Below, one piece after another: positions 45,218 to 54,460 of a stretch of DNA of 64,000 bases. The notes below the pieces were generated by a model. The model worked only from the letters and a program-made list of their open reading frames with translations, made no database searches and had not been told where the DNA came from. The stretch's first letter is position 1; every line of letters begins with the position of its first letter. The position numbers and the translations under genes are program-made. Origin of the DNA: Phyllobacterium sp. T1293. Its GTDB lineage: Bacteria; Pseudomonadota; Alphaproteobacteria; Rhizobiales; Rhizobiaceae. Location: positions 124,001 through 188,000 of the forward strand of contig NZ_CP088275.1 in assembly GCF_020731415.2 (NCBI RefSeq). Reading direction: 5' to 3'.

Positions 45218-46186
45218 ATGACCGCCCTCCTGAATGCGATCATGAACATTATCGAGATACCCATGCGCTTTGCTCAAAGGCGGCTTGGCCTGCGGCGCAT
45301 CGCATGGGTGTTTCTTCTGCCAAATCTCATCCTCTTCGGGATATTCGCTTTTCTGCCTGTCATTTTGAACATCATTTATGCCCTGACTGGAACCGATCAG
45401 GTCATGCTGAGTGACCGGACATTTGCCGGGTTCGACAATTTCATAACACTGGCCACCTGCACCAACCATCTCGACCCGAACACCTGCACGCAGGATCTGT
45501 TCTGGCGCGCCATTTACAATTCGCTCTGGTTCGTGACCTTACAGGTCGGGTTTATGGTCGGCCTGTCTCTCGTTACGGCCATTGTTCTGAATGGCAAAAT
45601 ACGAGCGCGCGGCTTTTTCCGCAGCGTGTTCTTCTTTCCTGTTCTTCTATCGCCGGTGGTGGTTGCGCTGATCTGGAAGTGGATTTTGCAGCGCGAGGGA
45701 CTTCTCAACGCCGGAATGGATGCGTTCGGCCTCACCCCGTACAATTGGTTACTTGACCGGAACTGGGCATTTATCTGGTCAATTTTCCTGTCAGTCTGGG
45801 CCCATATGGGCTTTTACACATTGATCCTGCTTGCCGGGCTGCAGGCTATTCCACGCGATGTCTACGACGCGGCGCTCATGGATGCCGCCTCGCCCTTCCG
45901 GACGTTCCGGCGGATCACGCTGCCGCTGCTTATGCCAACCATGATTGTCGTCCTGCTGCTTGCCTTGATCAAGGGCGTCCAGACCTTTGATGAAGTCTAT
46001 GCCTTTACCGGTGGCGGACCGGGTTCGGCGACGACGTTCATTATCCAGTATATTTACGAAACGGGTTTCGCCGGAACGCCGCGTCTGTTCGGTCTGGCCG
46101 CCGCCGCTTCCATCCTGCTGGCGATCGTTCTTATTGGACTCACCCTCATTCAGCTTTCTGTCACCAGGAGCAAAGCCGATGGGTAA
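45218..46186 (+). CDS. CUT1 sugar ABC transporter permease (MalF type)
   Basis: About 322 residues from ATG 45218 (MTALLN; 45209 alternative). It has six helices, an inserted cysteine-containing periplasmic loop (LATCTNHLDPNTCTQDLF), and the coupling loop VYDAALMDAASPFRTFRRITLPLLMPT. GGGPGSATTFIIQYIYE is typical. It precedes and slightly overlaps the second permease. Confidence 0.88.
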   Translation: MTALLNAIMNIIEIPMRFAQRRLGLRRIAWVFLLPNLILFGIFAFLPVILNIIYALTGTDQVMLSDRTFAGFDNFITLATCTNHLDPNTCTQDLFWRAIYNSLWFVTLQVGFMVGLSLVTAIVLNGKIRARGFFRSVFFFPVLLSPVVVALIWKWILQREGLLNAGMDAFGLTPYNWLLDRNWAFIWSIFLSVWAHMGFYTLILLAGLQAIPRDVYDAALMDAASPFRTFRRITLPLLMPTMIVVLLLALIKGVQTFDEVYAFTGGGPGSATTFIIQYIYETGFAGTPRLFGLAAAASILLAIVLIGLTLIQLSVTRSKADG

Positions 46187-47231
46187 AATTTTTGCCTTCC
46201 TGACGAAAACCCGTGGCATAGGCCGGTTGCATTGGACGGATTGGGCGTCTTACGCCTATCTCCTGTTCGGTATTGTCATCATGTTCGGGCCGGTGCTTTG
46301 GCTGGTGCTTTCATCCTTCAAGAGTGAAGCGGAGCTGCAACGCTTTCCACCCACGCTCCTGCCCTATGCTCAGGAGATGATCAGCATTGACGGGTACGAC
46401 AAACCGCTCCCGCTGTTCGAAATTACTAATGGCGAATTTGCGGGCAAGCAAGCCGGTCAGGTCAGGCGCATTGGCCTTGTCTCGCAGCTTGTCAGACCCG
46501 AAGCGCCCAAGGACCTTATTAAGGTGCCGCTGGCCGACCGCAAACCAGTCGAACGCATTGATTTTGCCTTCGAAAACTATGGCGATCTGTTCAAGCGTTT
46601 TGATTTTCTGCGCTATCTCTGGAACAGTGTGTTTATCACAACCATGGCAACGCTCATCATGTTGCTGGTCAATTCCATGGCCGCCTTTGCCCTGTCGAAA
46701 TATCATTTCCGCGGACGCAGCACCGTGCTCGCCATGATTGTCGGTACTTTGATGGTTCCGCAAACGGTGGTGCTGGTCCCGCTCTTTTTGATCACCCGCG
46801 AGCTTGGCATGCTGAACAGTCTCTGGGGTGTCATCATTCCCGGCGCCGCGACGCCCACAGGCGTGTTTCTGCTGCGCCAGTACATGCTCACCATTCCCGA
46901 TGAAATTCTCGATGCAGCCCGCATGGACAAGGCCAGCGAGTGGAAAATCTTCTGGCGTATTGTCCTGCCGCTCAGTGCCCCGGCAATCGCTGTCCTTGCC
47001 ATCCTTGCCATCATGTGGCGTTGGAATGATTTTCTCTGGCCGCTCATCGTCCTGTCCCAGAACGATAAGTTCACATTGCAATTGGCGCTCAATTCATTCC
47101 AGGGACAGCTGACTACCCAGTGGAGCAATCTGCTCGCCATGACGGTGCTGGTGCTTGTTCCAATCGCCATTGTCTTCGCATTTCTGCAAAAATACATCGC
47201 GACCGGCATCGCCTCTACGGGTGGCAAATGA
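46179..47231 (+). CDS. CUT1 sugar ABC transporter permease (MalG type)
   Basis: A 350-residue permease. The ATG at 46179 (AGGAGC upstream) starts MGKIFAFLTK and overlaps the previous gene by 8 bp. A periplasmic segment of about 110 residues after the first helix is longer than usual for MalG-type subunits. The coupling loop is ILDAARMDKASEWKIFWRIVLPLSAPA and the tail QKYIATGIASTGGK. Confidence 0.88.
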   Translation: MGKIFAFLTKTRGIGRLHWTDWASYAYLLFGIVIMFGPVLWLVLSSFKSEAELQRFPPTLLPYAQEMISIDGYDKPLPLFEITNGEFAGKQAGQVRRIGLVSQLVRPEAPKDLIKVPLADRKPVERIDFAFENYGDLFKRFDFLRYLWNSVFITTMATLIMLLVNSMAAFALSKYHFRGRSTVLAMIVGTLMVPQTVVLVPLFLITRELGMLNSLWGVIIPGAATPTGVFLLRQYMLTIPDEILDAARMDKASEWKIFWRIVLPLSAPAIAVLAILAIMWRWNDFLWPLIVLSQNDKFTLQLALNSFQGQLTTQWSNLLAMTVLVLVPIAIVFAFLQKYIATGIASTGGK

Positions 47232-47269
47232 TGCGTAACGTCAACCTGACCACGGGGAGTTAGCCGCCA

Positions 47270-48358
47270 ATGTCGAGACTTGTGCTTCGCAACGTCAGGA
47301 AAAACTATGGTGAGCTTGAGGTCATCAAGGGTGTTGATCTCGATATTGCCTTTGGTGAGTTTTGTGTCTTTGTCGGCCCGTCAGGTTGCGGCAAGTCCAC
47401 ATTGCTCAAGATGATTTCCGGTCTCGAACCGATCAGTGATGGAGAGATTGCCATTGATGATGAAGTGGTCAACGACGTTCCGCCCGCTGACCGGGGCCTT
47501 GCCATGGTGTTCCAGTCCTATGCGCTCTATCCGCATATGTCTGTTCGCCAGAACCTATCCTTTGGTCTTGAAAATCTCAACACACCAAAGGCTGCGATTG
47601 CCCAGAAGATCGCTGAGGTTGCAAAGATGCTGCAAATCGAGCCTTTGCTGAACAGACGCCCCGGGCAGCTATCGGGCGGACAGCGCCAGCGCGTTGCCAT
47701 TGGCCGCGCCGTGGTGCGTGAGCCGAAAATATTCCTGTTCGATGAACCGCTATCCAATCTCGATGCGGAACTGCGTGTGGAAATGCGCGGCGAGATCGCC
47801 CGGTTGCACAGACGTCTCGGCAATACAATGATTTACGTTACCCATGATCAGGTCGAAGCCATGACCATGGCTGACAAGATTGCAGTGTTACGCAGCGGAA
47901 AAGTTGAACAGTTCGGCGCACCACTGGAACTTTACAACAACCCTGCCAATGTCTTCGTCGCCGGGTTCATTGGTTCGCCCAAAATGAACTTCTTTCAGGG
48001 AACAATCCATGCCGCTGATGGCCAGGAGGCCTTTGTTCAGTTCAACTCGGGCGAGCGTATCCCGGTGAGCCGCGAGACGTTCCTTGTGTCCCATGGCCTG
48101 CCCGTGACACTGGGAATTCGCCCAGGTCATGTCACGCTCGGCCCTGTCGAAACAACAGATATCAAAGGCGTGGTTCAAAACATCGAGCAGCTGGGCGGAG
48201 AGTCGCATCTGTATATCAGTGCCGCCGATGGCACCCCGACAGCCGTACATGTCGATGGTCAAACCGAGATTGCACTCGGCGACACAATTGGGCTTAAACT
48301 TGATACCAGCAAAATTCAGCTCTTTTCGCGTGACACTGGCGGGACGCTTCGACGTTGA
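47270..48358 (+). CDS. Sugar-type ABC transporter ATPase (MalK/UgpC family)
   Basis: A 362-residue ATPase with Walker A GPSGCGKST, FQSYALYPHMSVRQN, LSGGQRQRV, FLFDEPLSNLDAEL and the C-terminal TOBE part with LGIRPGHVTLGP. It closes the operon 40703-48358. Confidence 0.9.
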   Translation: MSRLVLRNVRKNYGELEVIKGVDLDIAFGEFCVFVGPSGCGKSTLLKMISGLEPISDGEIAIDDEVVNDVPPADRGLAMVFQSYALYPHMSVRQNLSFGLENLNTPKAAIAQKIAEVAKMLQIEPLLNRRPGQLSGGQRQRVAIGRAVVREPKIFLFDEPLSNLDAELRVEMRGEIARLHRRLGNTMIYVTHDQVEAMTMADKIAVLRSGKVEQFGAPLELYNNPANVFVAGFIGSPKMNFFQGTIHAADGQEAFVQFNSGERIPVSRETFLVSHGLPVTLGIRPGHVTLGPVETTDIKGVVQNIEQLGGESHLYISAADGTPTAVHVDGQTEIALGDTIGLKLDTSKIQLFSRDTGGTLRR

Positions 48359-48434
48359 ATTAACATTCGACGGTTGCGCGTAATGTGCCATGGCGGCAAA
48401 ACAGCCGCCATGAGCAGAGAGACGAACCGTCTTC

Positions 48435-51400
48435 CTAGAAGCTGACATTCAGCTTCGCATCAACGGCATTTTGCGTAAGACCCGAGCCATACTGTCCGGT
48501 ATAGGTGAGACCGAGTGTTGCCCGGCGGCTGAGCTTGACGTCGACACCTGCTTCAACCATCGCCGTATCCTCGGCAATTGGCACACCCGCTACCGAGAAA
48601 GCATTGCCAGTGGCAAAGGCAAGTGTCGAGTTTGGTGTGATATCACCATAGGCATGTTGCCAGCCGATTGTTCCGCGCGCCTCGATATCCATCGTTCCCA
48701 GTGCAAAGGGTGCCGATGCGCGAAGACCCAGCGTGGTGAAGGTCGTATCGGTGGTATCGCTTCTGGCTGTCAGTGCTGCTGCACCGCCCTTTTCCGTAAA
48801 GCCATCGGTCTTCACCCGGACATGTGCCAGATTGGCAAAGGGTTCAAAGGCAACCCTGTTTGTATCAATCCGGTAGCCCAGTTCACCAAAGGCCTGGAAG
48901 GTTGATGCATCATAATCGGCATTCAGATGTTCGGCAAAGCCGGGGAAGGCAACCGAACGGGCCGTTTCGATCGAATGCCAGCTATAGGCAAGACCGGAGC
49001 GCAGGGACAGACCGCCCCAATGACCACCGCCATAGACACCGACATGATAATTGTCGCTGTTGCCGGAAGAGCCCTTGCCATCGACATCAAAGGTCGAGCG
49101 GCTATAGCCTGCCATGACGCCCAGACGCCAGCTTTCGGCGAGCGCCGTATCAAAGCCGGTGACAAAGCCGCCGGTTGACTGATCAAGCTTGGCCGCATTG
49201 CCATTGGACTTTGTCTCACTCCACACACCGAAGGCCTGACCCCAGGCGGCCATCACAGGTGCATCAGACGGAACCAGCGCCTTGGCATCCGGGCCATAGC
49301 CCATGACGGGGATATCAACGGCCGCCACATCGCCAAAGGCTGCCCTGATCCGGTCATTGGCCGCATTGCGCAACAACTGGCTGCTATTGACCAGTGCTGT
49401 CTTGGTCGAGGCATGTGCCTCACCCGACAACCGGTCAAATGCAGCACGCGCTTCATCGGCGCTCGCCTGTAGAACAACAGCGTCATAAACAGCGTTGCCG
49501 CCGCCCAGTGTTTCGACCGCTGCTGCCGTCATCCGCTGATTGGCTGTTACGCCAACCGAGGGAAACAGGACTTTATTGCGGGCAATATCGAGATAAACAG
49601 TACGGGGGTCATAGGCGAGACCAAGGTCAACAAATGGCATATTCTGGCTGAGGTTTCCAAAAGTGCCGGTAATGCCGCCATCTGCACTCAAAATGGTATA
49701 ACGACGTCCCGGCATGTAGTTGCCCAAGACTTTGACCACATCCACATTGGCACCCGCGATAACAGCCGATCCGCTTGCCGCAATCCTGTCGCTTGCTCCA
49801 GCAGGATCAATCTCAACGCGATAGGTGGAACCAGCACCGAGGCTGACATTGCCCGCAACAGACAGCGTGCCAATCGAATTGCCCGGAGCAATCGTACCGC
49901 CGCTTGCTACGGTCAAACCGCCGATTGTCCCAATGCCGCCAAGGGTCGAACCTGCGCCGACAGTTACATTGCCCGTAAGCTTGGCGCCCGGATGATCAGC
50001 GTCACCGACGACCAAGCCGCCGCCGTTGATCAAGGTTGAGCCGCTATAGCTGTTCTGTCCGTTGAGGACCAGCCAGCCATCACCCGATTTGGTCAGATTG
50101 CCGGTACCGTCAATATTGCCATTATAGCGGGTGTTGATCGTCTGGTTCACACCGAGTGACGCGCTGCCAAGCTTGATGCTTCCGCCCTGACCCGATAGCG
50201 ACGACATCGACAGGCTGTAATTATTGAGGTCAAGACTGCCGCCATTGACCTGATAGTTGGTATCATTGACGAACCCACCGGCAACGCCTGATTTCAGGGT
50301 GCCTTTCTCGACAAATGTCCCGCCCGTGTAGCTGTTGGCACTGGCAAAGACCAAAGTTCCATCACCGAGTTTTGTCAGGCTGCCAGCCCCCGTCACGCCC
50401 TGATCCACGGATACACTATTGCCGGCATCGGATATATCAATCCAGCCCGGCTGTTCCAAAGATACAGCGCGGTCCAGATTGTGCATGGATCGACCAACGA
50501 CTCGAAGGCCACCATAGGCAAGCCTGAGTTTGGCCTGACGTCCCCCCAAAGCCGCATCTTCATCAACAATAACAGTGCCACCATCGGTAACGAGCGTTTC
50601 GCCAATGAATGAATGATCGTCAATGCAATAGTCCTTGATCGCCTGTTGGAAACGGGCATCTGTGCTTTTGCAATTCAGCAGCGTCTTCTTTTCAGCGAGT
50701 GTCAGGCCAGTGAGGATAGGATTGCCATCAGCATCGGCAATCTGGCCGAGATAAACATCGTTGCGATTATTGTTGCGGGTTAGATAAAATTCCTTGTTTC
50801 GCCCGGCGAAATTATAAGCACCAGAGCCCCAGACGAGCCGGGTTTTTTCTCCTGCACCTTCGGTATAATTTTCAAGCTGCGGCCCAATCCAGCGCAAATC
50901 CTGTGCCACAGGTTCGTGATCGGACAAAGAGCCTCCCGATGGCAGGCGGGCGCTACCGGAAAGATTGCCGGTGGATTTACCCGTATCGCCAATCTCGGTC
51001 CATTTCGCGAACGGCCGCGACATCATGATATGATCAATGGTGACGCGATCCCAGCTGGCCCATGTATTGGTTGCATCTTCGCCATCGCTGGTCCAGGTGG
51101 CACGTTCATCGCCCACCCGGCTCGGCTGAAACTGCTCCCTGTTCCGCTCCAACTGGAAAAGCTGATACTGCTTTTTCAGAATATTCATCGTCACTGGCAG
51201 ATTGTCGGCAACAGGATAGGTTTCATCCTGCAGGCCGGTATCCTTTCCAGCCTTCATGGCTGTCTCCAGAGCCGTCCCCCACTGCGCCCACGATAATGAA
51301 TCAATGTTTTTGCCGGGAAATGCATCCTGAATTGTCTGCCGGTATTTTGCTGTATCAGCTAGCGCCAGATATTCGTTAGCGAGCTTTTTATAAAAGCTGT

Positions 51401-52115
51401 TTCCGCCAGCCGCTTTGATGACCAGCAGTTGCTGCTCTTTCCTGTTCAACCCGCGCTCGGATATATCGCCCGCATTGAAGTCACCGAGGATGACTGTTGG
51501 AATGGGGCTGGCAGCAGCGGCAATGTTGAGTTCCTTTGATTGCCTTATCCGGTTTGTCGACTCGTCGTAATAGTTCAGATGGACGCTGTTGACGATCGCG
51601 GTTGGAAAGCCGTTACCCGGATTGATCCTGACCGAGTCTCCGGGCAAATTTTGAAAGGCAACGGATGAAAAGATGCTGCCGCTGCCCTTCGCGCCTTCAT
51701 CCGGATTTTTCTGAGCTGTGACGAAGCTGTCTTGCTTTCGTGGTCCGCTGTTCATCACGTCAAGCGTGTTCTGCGCGAACCAATCGGCGACACTTGTACC
51801 TTTGAACGTAGCGCTTCCGTTATTATTCAATTCCGGGAGCACGAGCACATCCGGTGCCGCGCTGCGAAGCAATTGCTTCATTGCATCGGTGTAGACAAGA
51901 TTACCGGCCTGTTTTTGCGCCGGGTCCCAAATTTTCGAGTTGGCCCCAAGATTCCAGATATTAAAGGCCATGAACTTTACAGAGTAATTTTTTGTGTTCG
52001 CATCCTGTGCCGATGCCGGGGATGAAACCCCGCAGGCGAAGACTGCAATGGCACCGCTAGCCATTCCAATCCTCAATGTTGTCAGTGTGCTATTCCGCTT
52101 CTGCTGCTTTTGCAT
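48435..52115 (-). CDS. Autotransporter with an endonuclease/exonuclease/phosphatase-like passenger
   Basis: A 1226-residue secreted protein. A signal peptide covers about residues 1-36 (GMASGAIAVFACGVSSPASAQ). Residues 42-410 form an EEP-fold domain with Glu95 (LVLPELNN), GDFN at 211-214, DH at 361-362 and SDH at 398-400, the metal and catalytic motifs of this superfamily. Residues about 580-740 carry autotransporter repeats (LTKLGDGTLVFASANSYTGGT; LTKSGDGWLVLNGQNSYSGST). The last about 270 residues are a 12-strand beta-barrel ending in LNVSF. The passenger could cleave nucleic acid, phospholipid or inositol phosphate; the target is not readable. Confidence 0.88.
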   Translation of the reverse strand: MQKQQKRNSTLTTLRIGMASGAIAVFACGVSSPASAQDANTKNYSVKFMAFNIWNLGANSKIWDPAQKQAGNLVYTDAMKQLLRSAAPDVLVLPELNNNGSATFKGTSVADWFAQNTLDVMNSGPRKQDSFVTAQKNPDEGAKGSGSIFSSVAFQNLPGDSVRINPGNGFPTAIVNSVHLNYYDESTNRIRQSKELNIAAAASPIPTVILGDFNAGDISERGLNRKEQQLLVIKAAGGNSFYKKLANEYLALADTAKYRQTIQDAFPGKNIDSLSWAQWGTALETAMKAGKDTGLQDETYPVADNLPVTMNILKKQYQLFQLERNREQFQPSRVGDERATWTSDGEDATNTWASWDRVTIDHIMMSRPFAKWTEIGDTGKSTGNLSGSARLPSGGSLSDHEPVAQDLRWIGPQLENYTEGAGEKTRLVWGSGAYNFAGRNKEFYLTRNNNRNDVYLGQIADADGNPILTGLTLAEKKTLLNCKSTDARFQQAIKDYCIDDHSFIGETLVTDGGTVIVDEDAALGGRQAKLRLAYGGLRVVGRSMHNLDRAVSLEQPGWIDISDAGNSVSVDQGVTGAGSLTKLGDGTLVFASANSYTGGTFVEKGTLKSGVAGGFVNDTNYQVNGGSLDLNNYSLSMSSLSGQGGSIKLGSASLGVNQTINTRYNGNIDGTGNLTKSGDGWLVLNGQNSYSGSTLINGGGLVVGDADHPGAKLTGNVTVGAGSTLGGIGTIGGLTVASGGTIAPGNSIGTLSVAGNVSLGAGSTYRVEIDPAGASDRIAASGSAVIAGANVDVVKVLGNYMPGRRYTILSADGGITGTFGNLSQNMPFVDLGLAYDPRTVYLDIARNKVLFPSVGVTANQRMTAAAVETLGGGNAVYDAVVLQASADEARAAFDRLSGEAHASTKTALVNSSQLLRNAANDRIRAAFGDVAAVDIPVMGYGPDAKALVPSDAPVMAAWGQAFGVWSETKSNGNAAKLDQSTGGFVTGFDTALAESWRLGVMAGYSRSTFDVDGKGSSGNSDNYHVGVYGGGHWGGLSLRSGLAYSWHSIETARSVAFPGFAEHLNADYDASTFQAFGELGYRIDTNRVAFEPFANLAHVRVKTDGFTEKGGAAALTARSDTTDTTFTTLGLRASAPFALGTMDIEARGTIGWQHAYGDITPNSTLAFATGNAFSVAGVPIAEDTAMVEAGVDVKLSRRATLGLTYTGQYGSGLTQNAVDAKLNVSF

Positions 52116-52459
52116 GATGTAGCCCCCGCCTTACGATCAATGTCAAATTGACGAATTCAAAATGTTATTTTTCAAACATTAGACGATGCATATGTCAGTT
52201 TAACAACATTTCTTGCGGAGAGTCTCGCTTTCCTGTCATTTGATCAACGCAAACAGCGTCGAACAAACCAACCCTCTGGAATGACAGGGAATATCGGGAA
52301 GATAATTTGTCAGCTTTGGCGCAAGCGGATCGCACTATATTGGGTGCCTGCTACGAAACACGCTTTGAGCACGTTGCCAGAGCGTTTCCGGCGTCTTGAT
52401 CCTGTGACCTATTTGACGCGAGTACCGGTTGATCCAAAATCACTTCAACCGGCGCTAAT
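52116..52459. other. Intergenic region between autotransporter and dmeF
   Basis: No gene. At 52142-52152 GTCAA-A-TTGAC is a perfect odd palindrome and ATGTT/AACAT repeats follow, likely in the autotransporter promoter. The right end carries the stem-loop described separately, and 52370-52470 resembles dispersed intergenic repeats of the Brucella/Ochrobactrum group. Confidence 0.4.
52425..52452. terminator. Stem-loop behind dmeF
   Basis: CCGGTTGA and TCAACCGG form a perfect 8-bp stem with a 12-nt loop just after the dmeF stop. No T run follows on the minus strand; it may be part of a dispersed palindromic repeat that doubles as a terminator. Confidence 0.5.
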
Positions 52460-53404
52460 TCAAGCCGCTTTCTGCTCAACTTCGACCGTTATATGCGACA
52501 GATCATGAATATGCGACAGTTTTGCGCGATAGGAAGACGGCGCTTCCGGGTGATCGCTTATGATTGATACAATCGCTCCGTGATGACCCGGTCCAAGCTG
52601 CCACACGTGAAGGTCCGTGATGACATCGCCTTCCAGTTCAATGGCTGTGCGAATTTCTTCCGGTAAATCCTCGTTTGACGGAACATAATCAAGCAGAACA
52701 CCGCCCGCGTTGCGGATGAGGCCCCACGACCAGTTAGCGATGACGAGAGCACCAACAATACCAATTGCTGGATCAAGCCAGAGCCATCCATAGAGACTTC
52801 CCGCCGTAAGCGCGCCGATTGCCAATACAGAGGTCAGCGCGTCAGCCAGCACATGCACATATGCCGCTTGCAGATTATTATCATGCGCATGGGTGTGATG
52901 GTGATCATGGTCGTGGTCATGGTGCCCGTGATGCGCATGATCATCCCGCAAAAGCCAGGCGCAGATCAGATTAACGGCAAGACCAACAACGGCGATAGAT
53001 ATCGCCTGCGGGAAATTAATCGGGATCGGATTGGTCAGTCGCAGGAAACTCTCCCAGCCAATCAGTATGGCGATGAGAGCAAGAACCACGGCGCTGGCAA
53101 ACGCAGCCAAATCACCGAATTTCCCGGTTCCAAAGGTAAAACGCGGATTGCGGGCATGTTTCCTTGCGTAGAGATAGGCCAGTGCTGCAATCAGCATAGC
53201 TGCCGCATGGGTGGACATATGCCAGCCATCAGCGACCAATGCCATCGAGCCATAGATTGTGCCTGCAATAATTTCTGCAACCATCATTACTGTCGTCAGG
53301 ATGATGACAAGCCATGTCCGGCGCTCATTACGCGCATGATTGTCACCAAGGAACACATGATCGTGCGAGCCTGACGCAGAATGCGTAGACTGGTTCTGTG
53401 TCAT
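52460..53404 (-). CDS. dmeF: Cation diffusion facilitator, DmeF-type divalent metal exporter
   Basis: A 314-residue CDF transporter with six helices. Metal-site motifs are ALVADGWHMSTHAAAM and AYVHVLADALTSVLA (HxxxD pairs). A His/Asp-rich loop (about 150-175, HHGHHDHDHDHHHTHAHD) collects cytoplasmic metal. DmeF proteins export Co2+ and Ni2+ in related bacteria. The ATG overlaps the dmeR stop by 4 bp; the pair is a known efflux operon. Confidence 0.9.
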   Translation of the reverse strand: MTQNQSTHSASGSHDHVFLGDNHARNERRTWLVIILTTVMMVAEIIAGTIYGSMALVADGWHMSTHAAAMLIAALAYLYARKHARNPRFTFGTGKFGDLAAFASAVVLALIAILIGWESFLRLTNPIPINFPQAISIAVVGLAVNLICAWLLRDDHAHHGHHDHDHDHHHTHAHDNNLQAAYVHVLADALTSVLAIGALTAGSLYGWLWLDPAIGIVGALVIANWSWGLIRNAGGVLLDYVPSNEDLPEEIRTAIELEGDVITDLHVWQLGPGHHGAIVSIISDHPEAPSSYRAKLSHIHDLSHITVEVEQKAA

Positions 53405-53679
53405 TTGAGATATTTCCTCACAACATCAATAAGTTCGGCGGCCCCTTGCGCCCTCCCGGCATCTCGGTCTTTGTCCGGATCGACCACATGCATCCGAATG
53501 TGGTCTTCGATGAGTTCGCCCATCAGGCCATTCACTGCCCCCCGCACGGAAGCGACGAGGTTCAGGATTTCGCCGCACGGCACCTCCGCTTCCAGACCGC
53601 GCTCAACAGCCTCCATTTGCCCTTTCAGGCGACGGATGCGAGCGATCAGTTTGGCCTTTTCTGCAGTTGTATGGCTCAT
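53401..53679 (-). CDS. dmeR: Metal-responsive repressor DmeR (RcnR/CsoR family)
   Basis: A 92-residue all-helical repressor from ATG 53679. LIARIRRLKGQMEAVERGLEAEVPCGEIL holds the conserved Cys, followed by VRGAVNGLMGELIEDHIRMHV with the His ligands. In the family Ni2+ or Co2+ binding releases DNA and allows export. The preceding C-run site is its probable operator. Confidence 0.88.
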   Translation of the reverse strand: MSHTTAEKAKLIARIRRLKGQMEAVERGLEAEVPCGEILNLVASVRGAVNGLMGELIEDHIRMHVVDPDKDRDAGRAQGAAELIDVVRKYLK

Positions 53680-53680
53680 A

Positions 53681-53701
53681 ACATACCCCCCTACCCTATA
53701 T
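53681..53701. promoter_or_regulatory. Probable DmeR operator
   Basis: TACCCCCCTA at 53684-53693, flanked by A/T sequence, lies 2-22 bp before the dmeR ATG. A run of G or C with TA ends is the core of RcnR-type operators. Confidence 0.55.
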
Positions 53702-53830
53702 TTTGCTTTCATGCAAGATGGGCGCGCCAGCCAGCCGTTGCGCAGAGCGGTATCAAATCAACCGCGCCGGGTTCATTCCGCGCCGGTAAAACTGTTTAGA
53801 TGTACGAGGGGTATGGGTTCTGTCTCAGCC

Positions 53831-54436
53831 TCACATCACCACAACTTTTGCGCCAATTTTAACCCGCCCATACAAATCATTGACGTGGCTGTTCAGCATC
53901 CGGAAACATCCTGATGACGATGTTGTTCCGATGGTTTCCGGCTCATTCGTACCGTGAATTCGATAAAGAGTTTGACCGAGATAAATTGCCCGTGATCCAA
54001 GCGGATTGTCGGGCCCGCCAGACATTGAAACGGGCAAATCCGGGCGTCTCTTCAGCATATCGGCTGGTGGGGTCCAACTTGGCCATTCTGCCTTGCGGCT
54101 CACCTGTTCAACACCGTGCCATGCGAAACCCTCGCGGCCAACACCAATTGGATAAAGCAGCGCCCTGTCTCCAAGCACAAACAGAAGCGACATCTTCCGC
54201 GTGTCGATAATGATCGTTCCAGCAGCTTCATTGCCCGTATATGTGACGTATTTCGGGGCCGCTACTTTGGTTGAGCGATGCGACCGCTGCGCGGAGTTCG
54301 ATCCGGATTCGCCAAACAGAAAATCACGGTATTCAGGTGAAATGGCATCCACTAGTTGGTTCTGTGCATGTGCAGACTGCATCCCAAACAGAAGTATGGA
54401 AGCGGCAAGAAATGCAAAATATCTGAATGATAACAA
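53831..54436 (-). CDS. L,D-transpeptidase (YkuD family)
   Basis: A 201-residue exported enzyme (signal peptide to about AHA24). The active site HGTNEPETIGTTSSSGCFRM has His161 and catalytic Cys177. Such enzymes make 3-3 peptidoglycan cross-links or attach proteins to it. The start is TTG with GGAGA 7 nt upstream. It is 25 bp after the stop of sctU on the same strand, so it belongs to the T3SS transcript and may help fit the apparatus through the wall. Confidence 0.88.
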   Translation of the reverse strand: MLSFRYFAFLAASILLFGMQSAHAQNQLVDAISPEYRDFLFGESGSNSAQRSHRSTKVAAPKYVTYTGNEAAGTIIIDTRKMSLLFVLGDRALLYPIGVGREGFAWHGVEQVSRKAEWPSWTPPADMLKRRPDLPVSMSGGPDNPLGSRAIYLGQTLYRIHGTNEPETIGTTSSSGCFRMLNSHVNDLYGRVKIGAKVVVM

Positions 54437-54460
54437 GAGATGTCTCCGGCTGTCGTTGAT

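Noticed and set aside
52853..53374. Plus-strand open frame opposite dmeF rich in Met/Val/His-like codons
   Set aside because: It is the antisense shadow of the His/Asp-rich loop and helices of DmeF.
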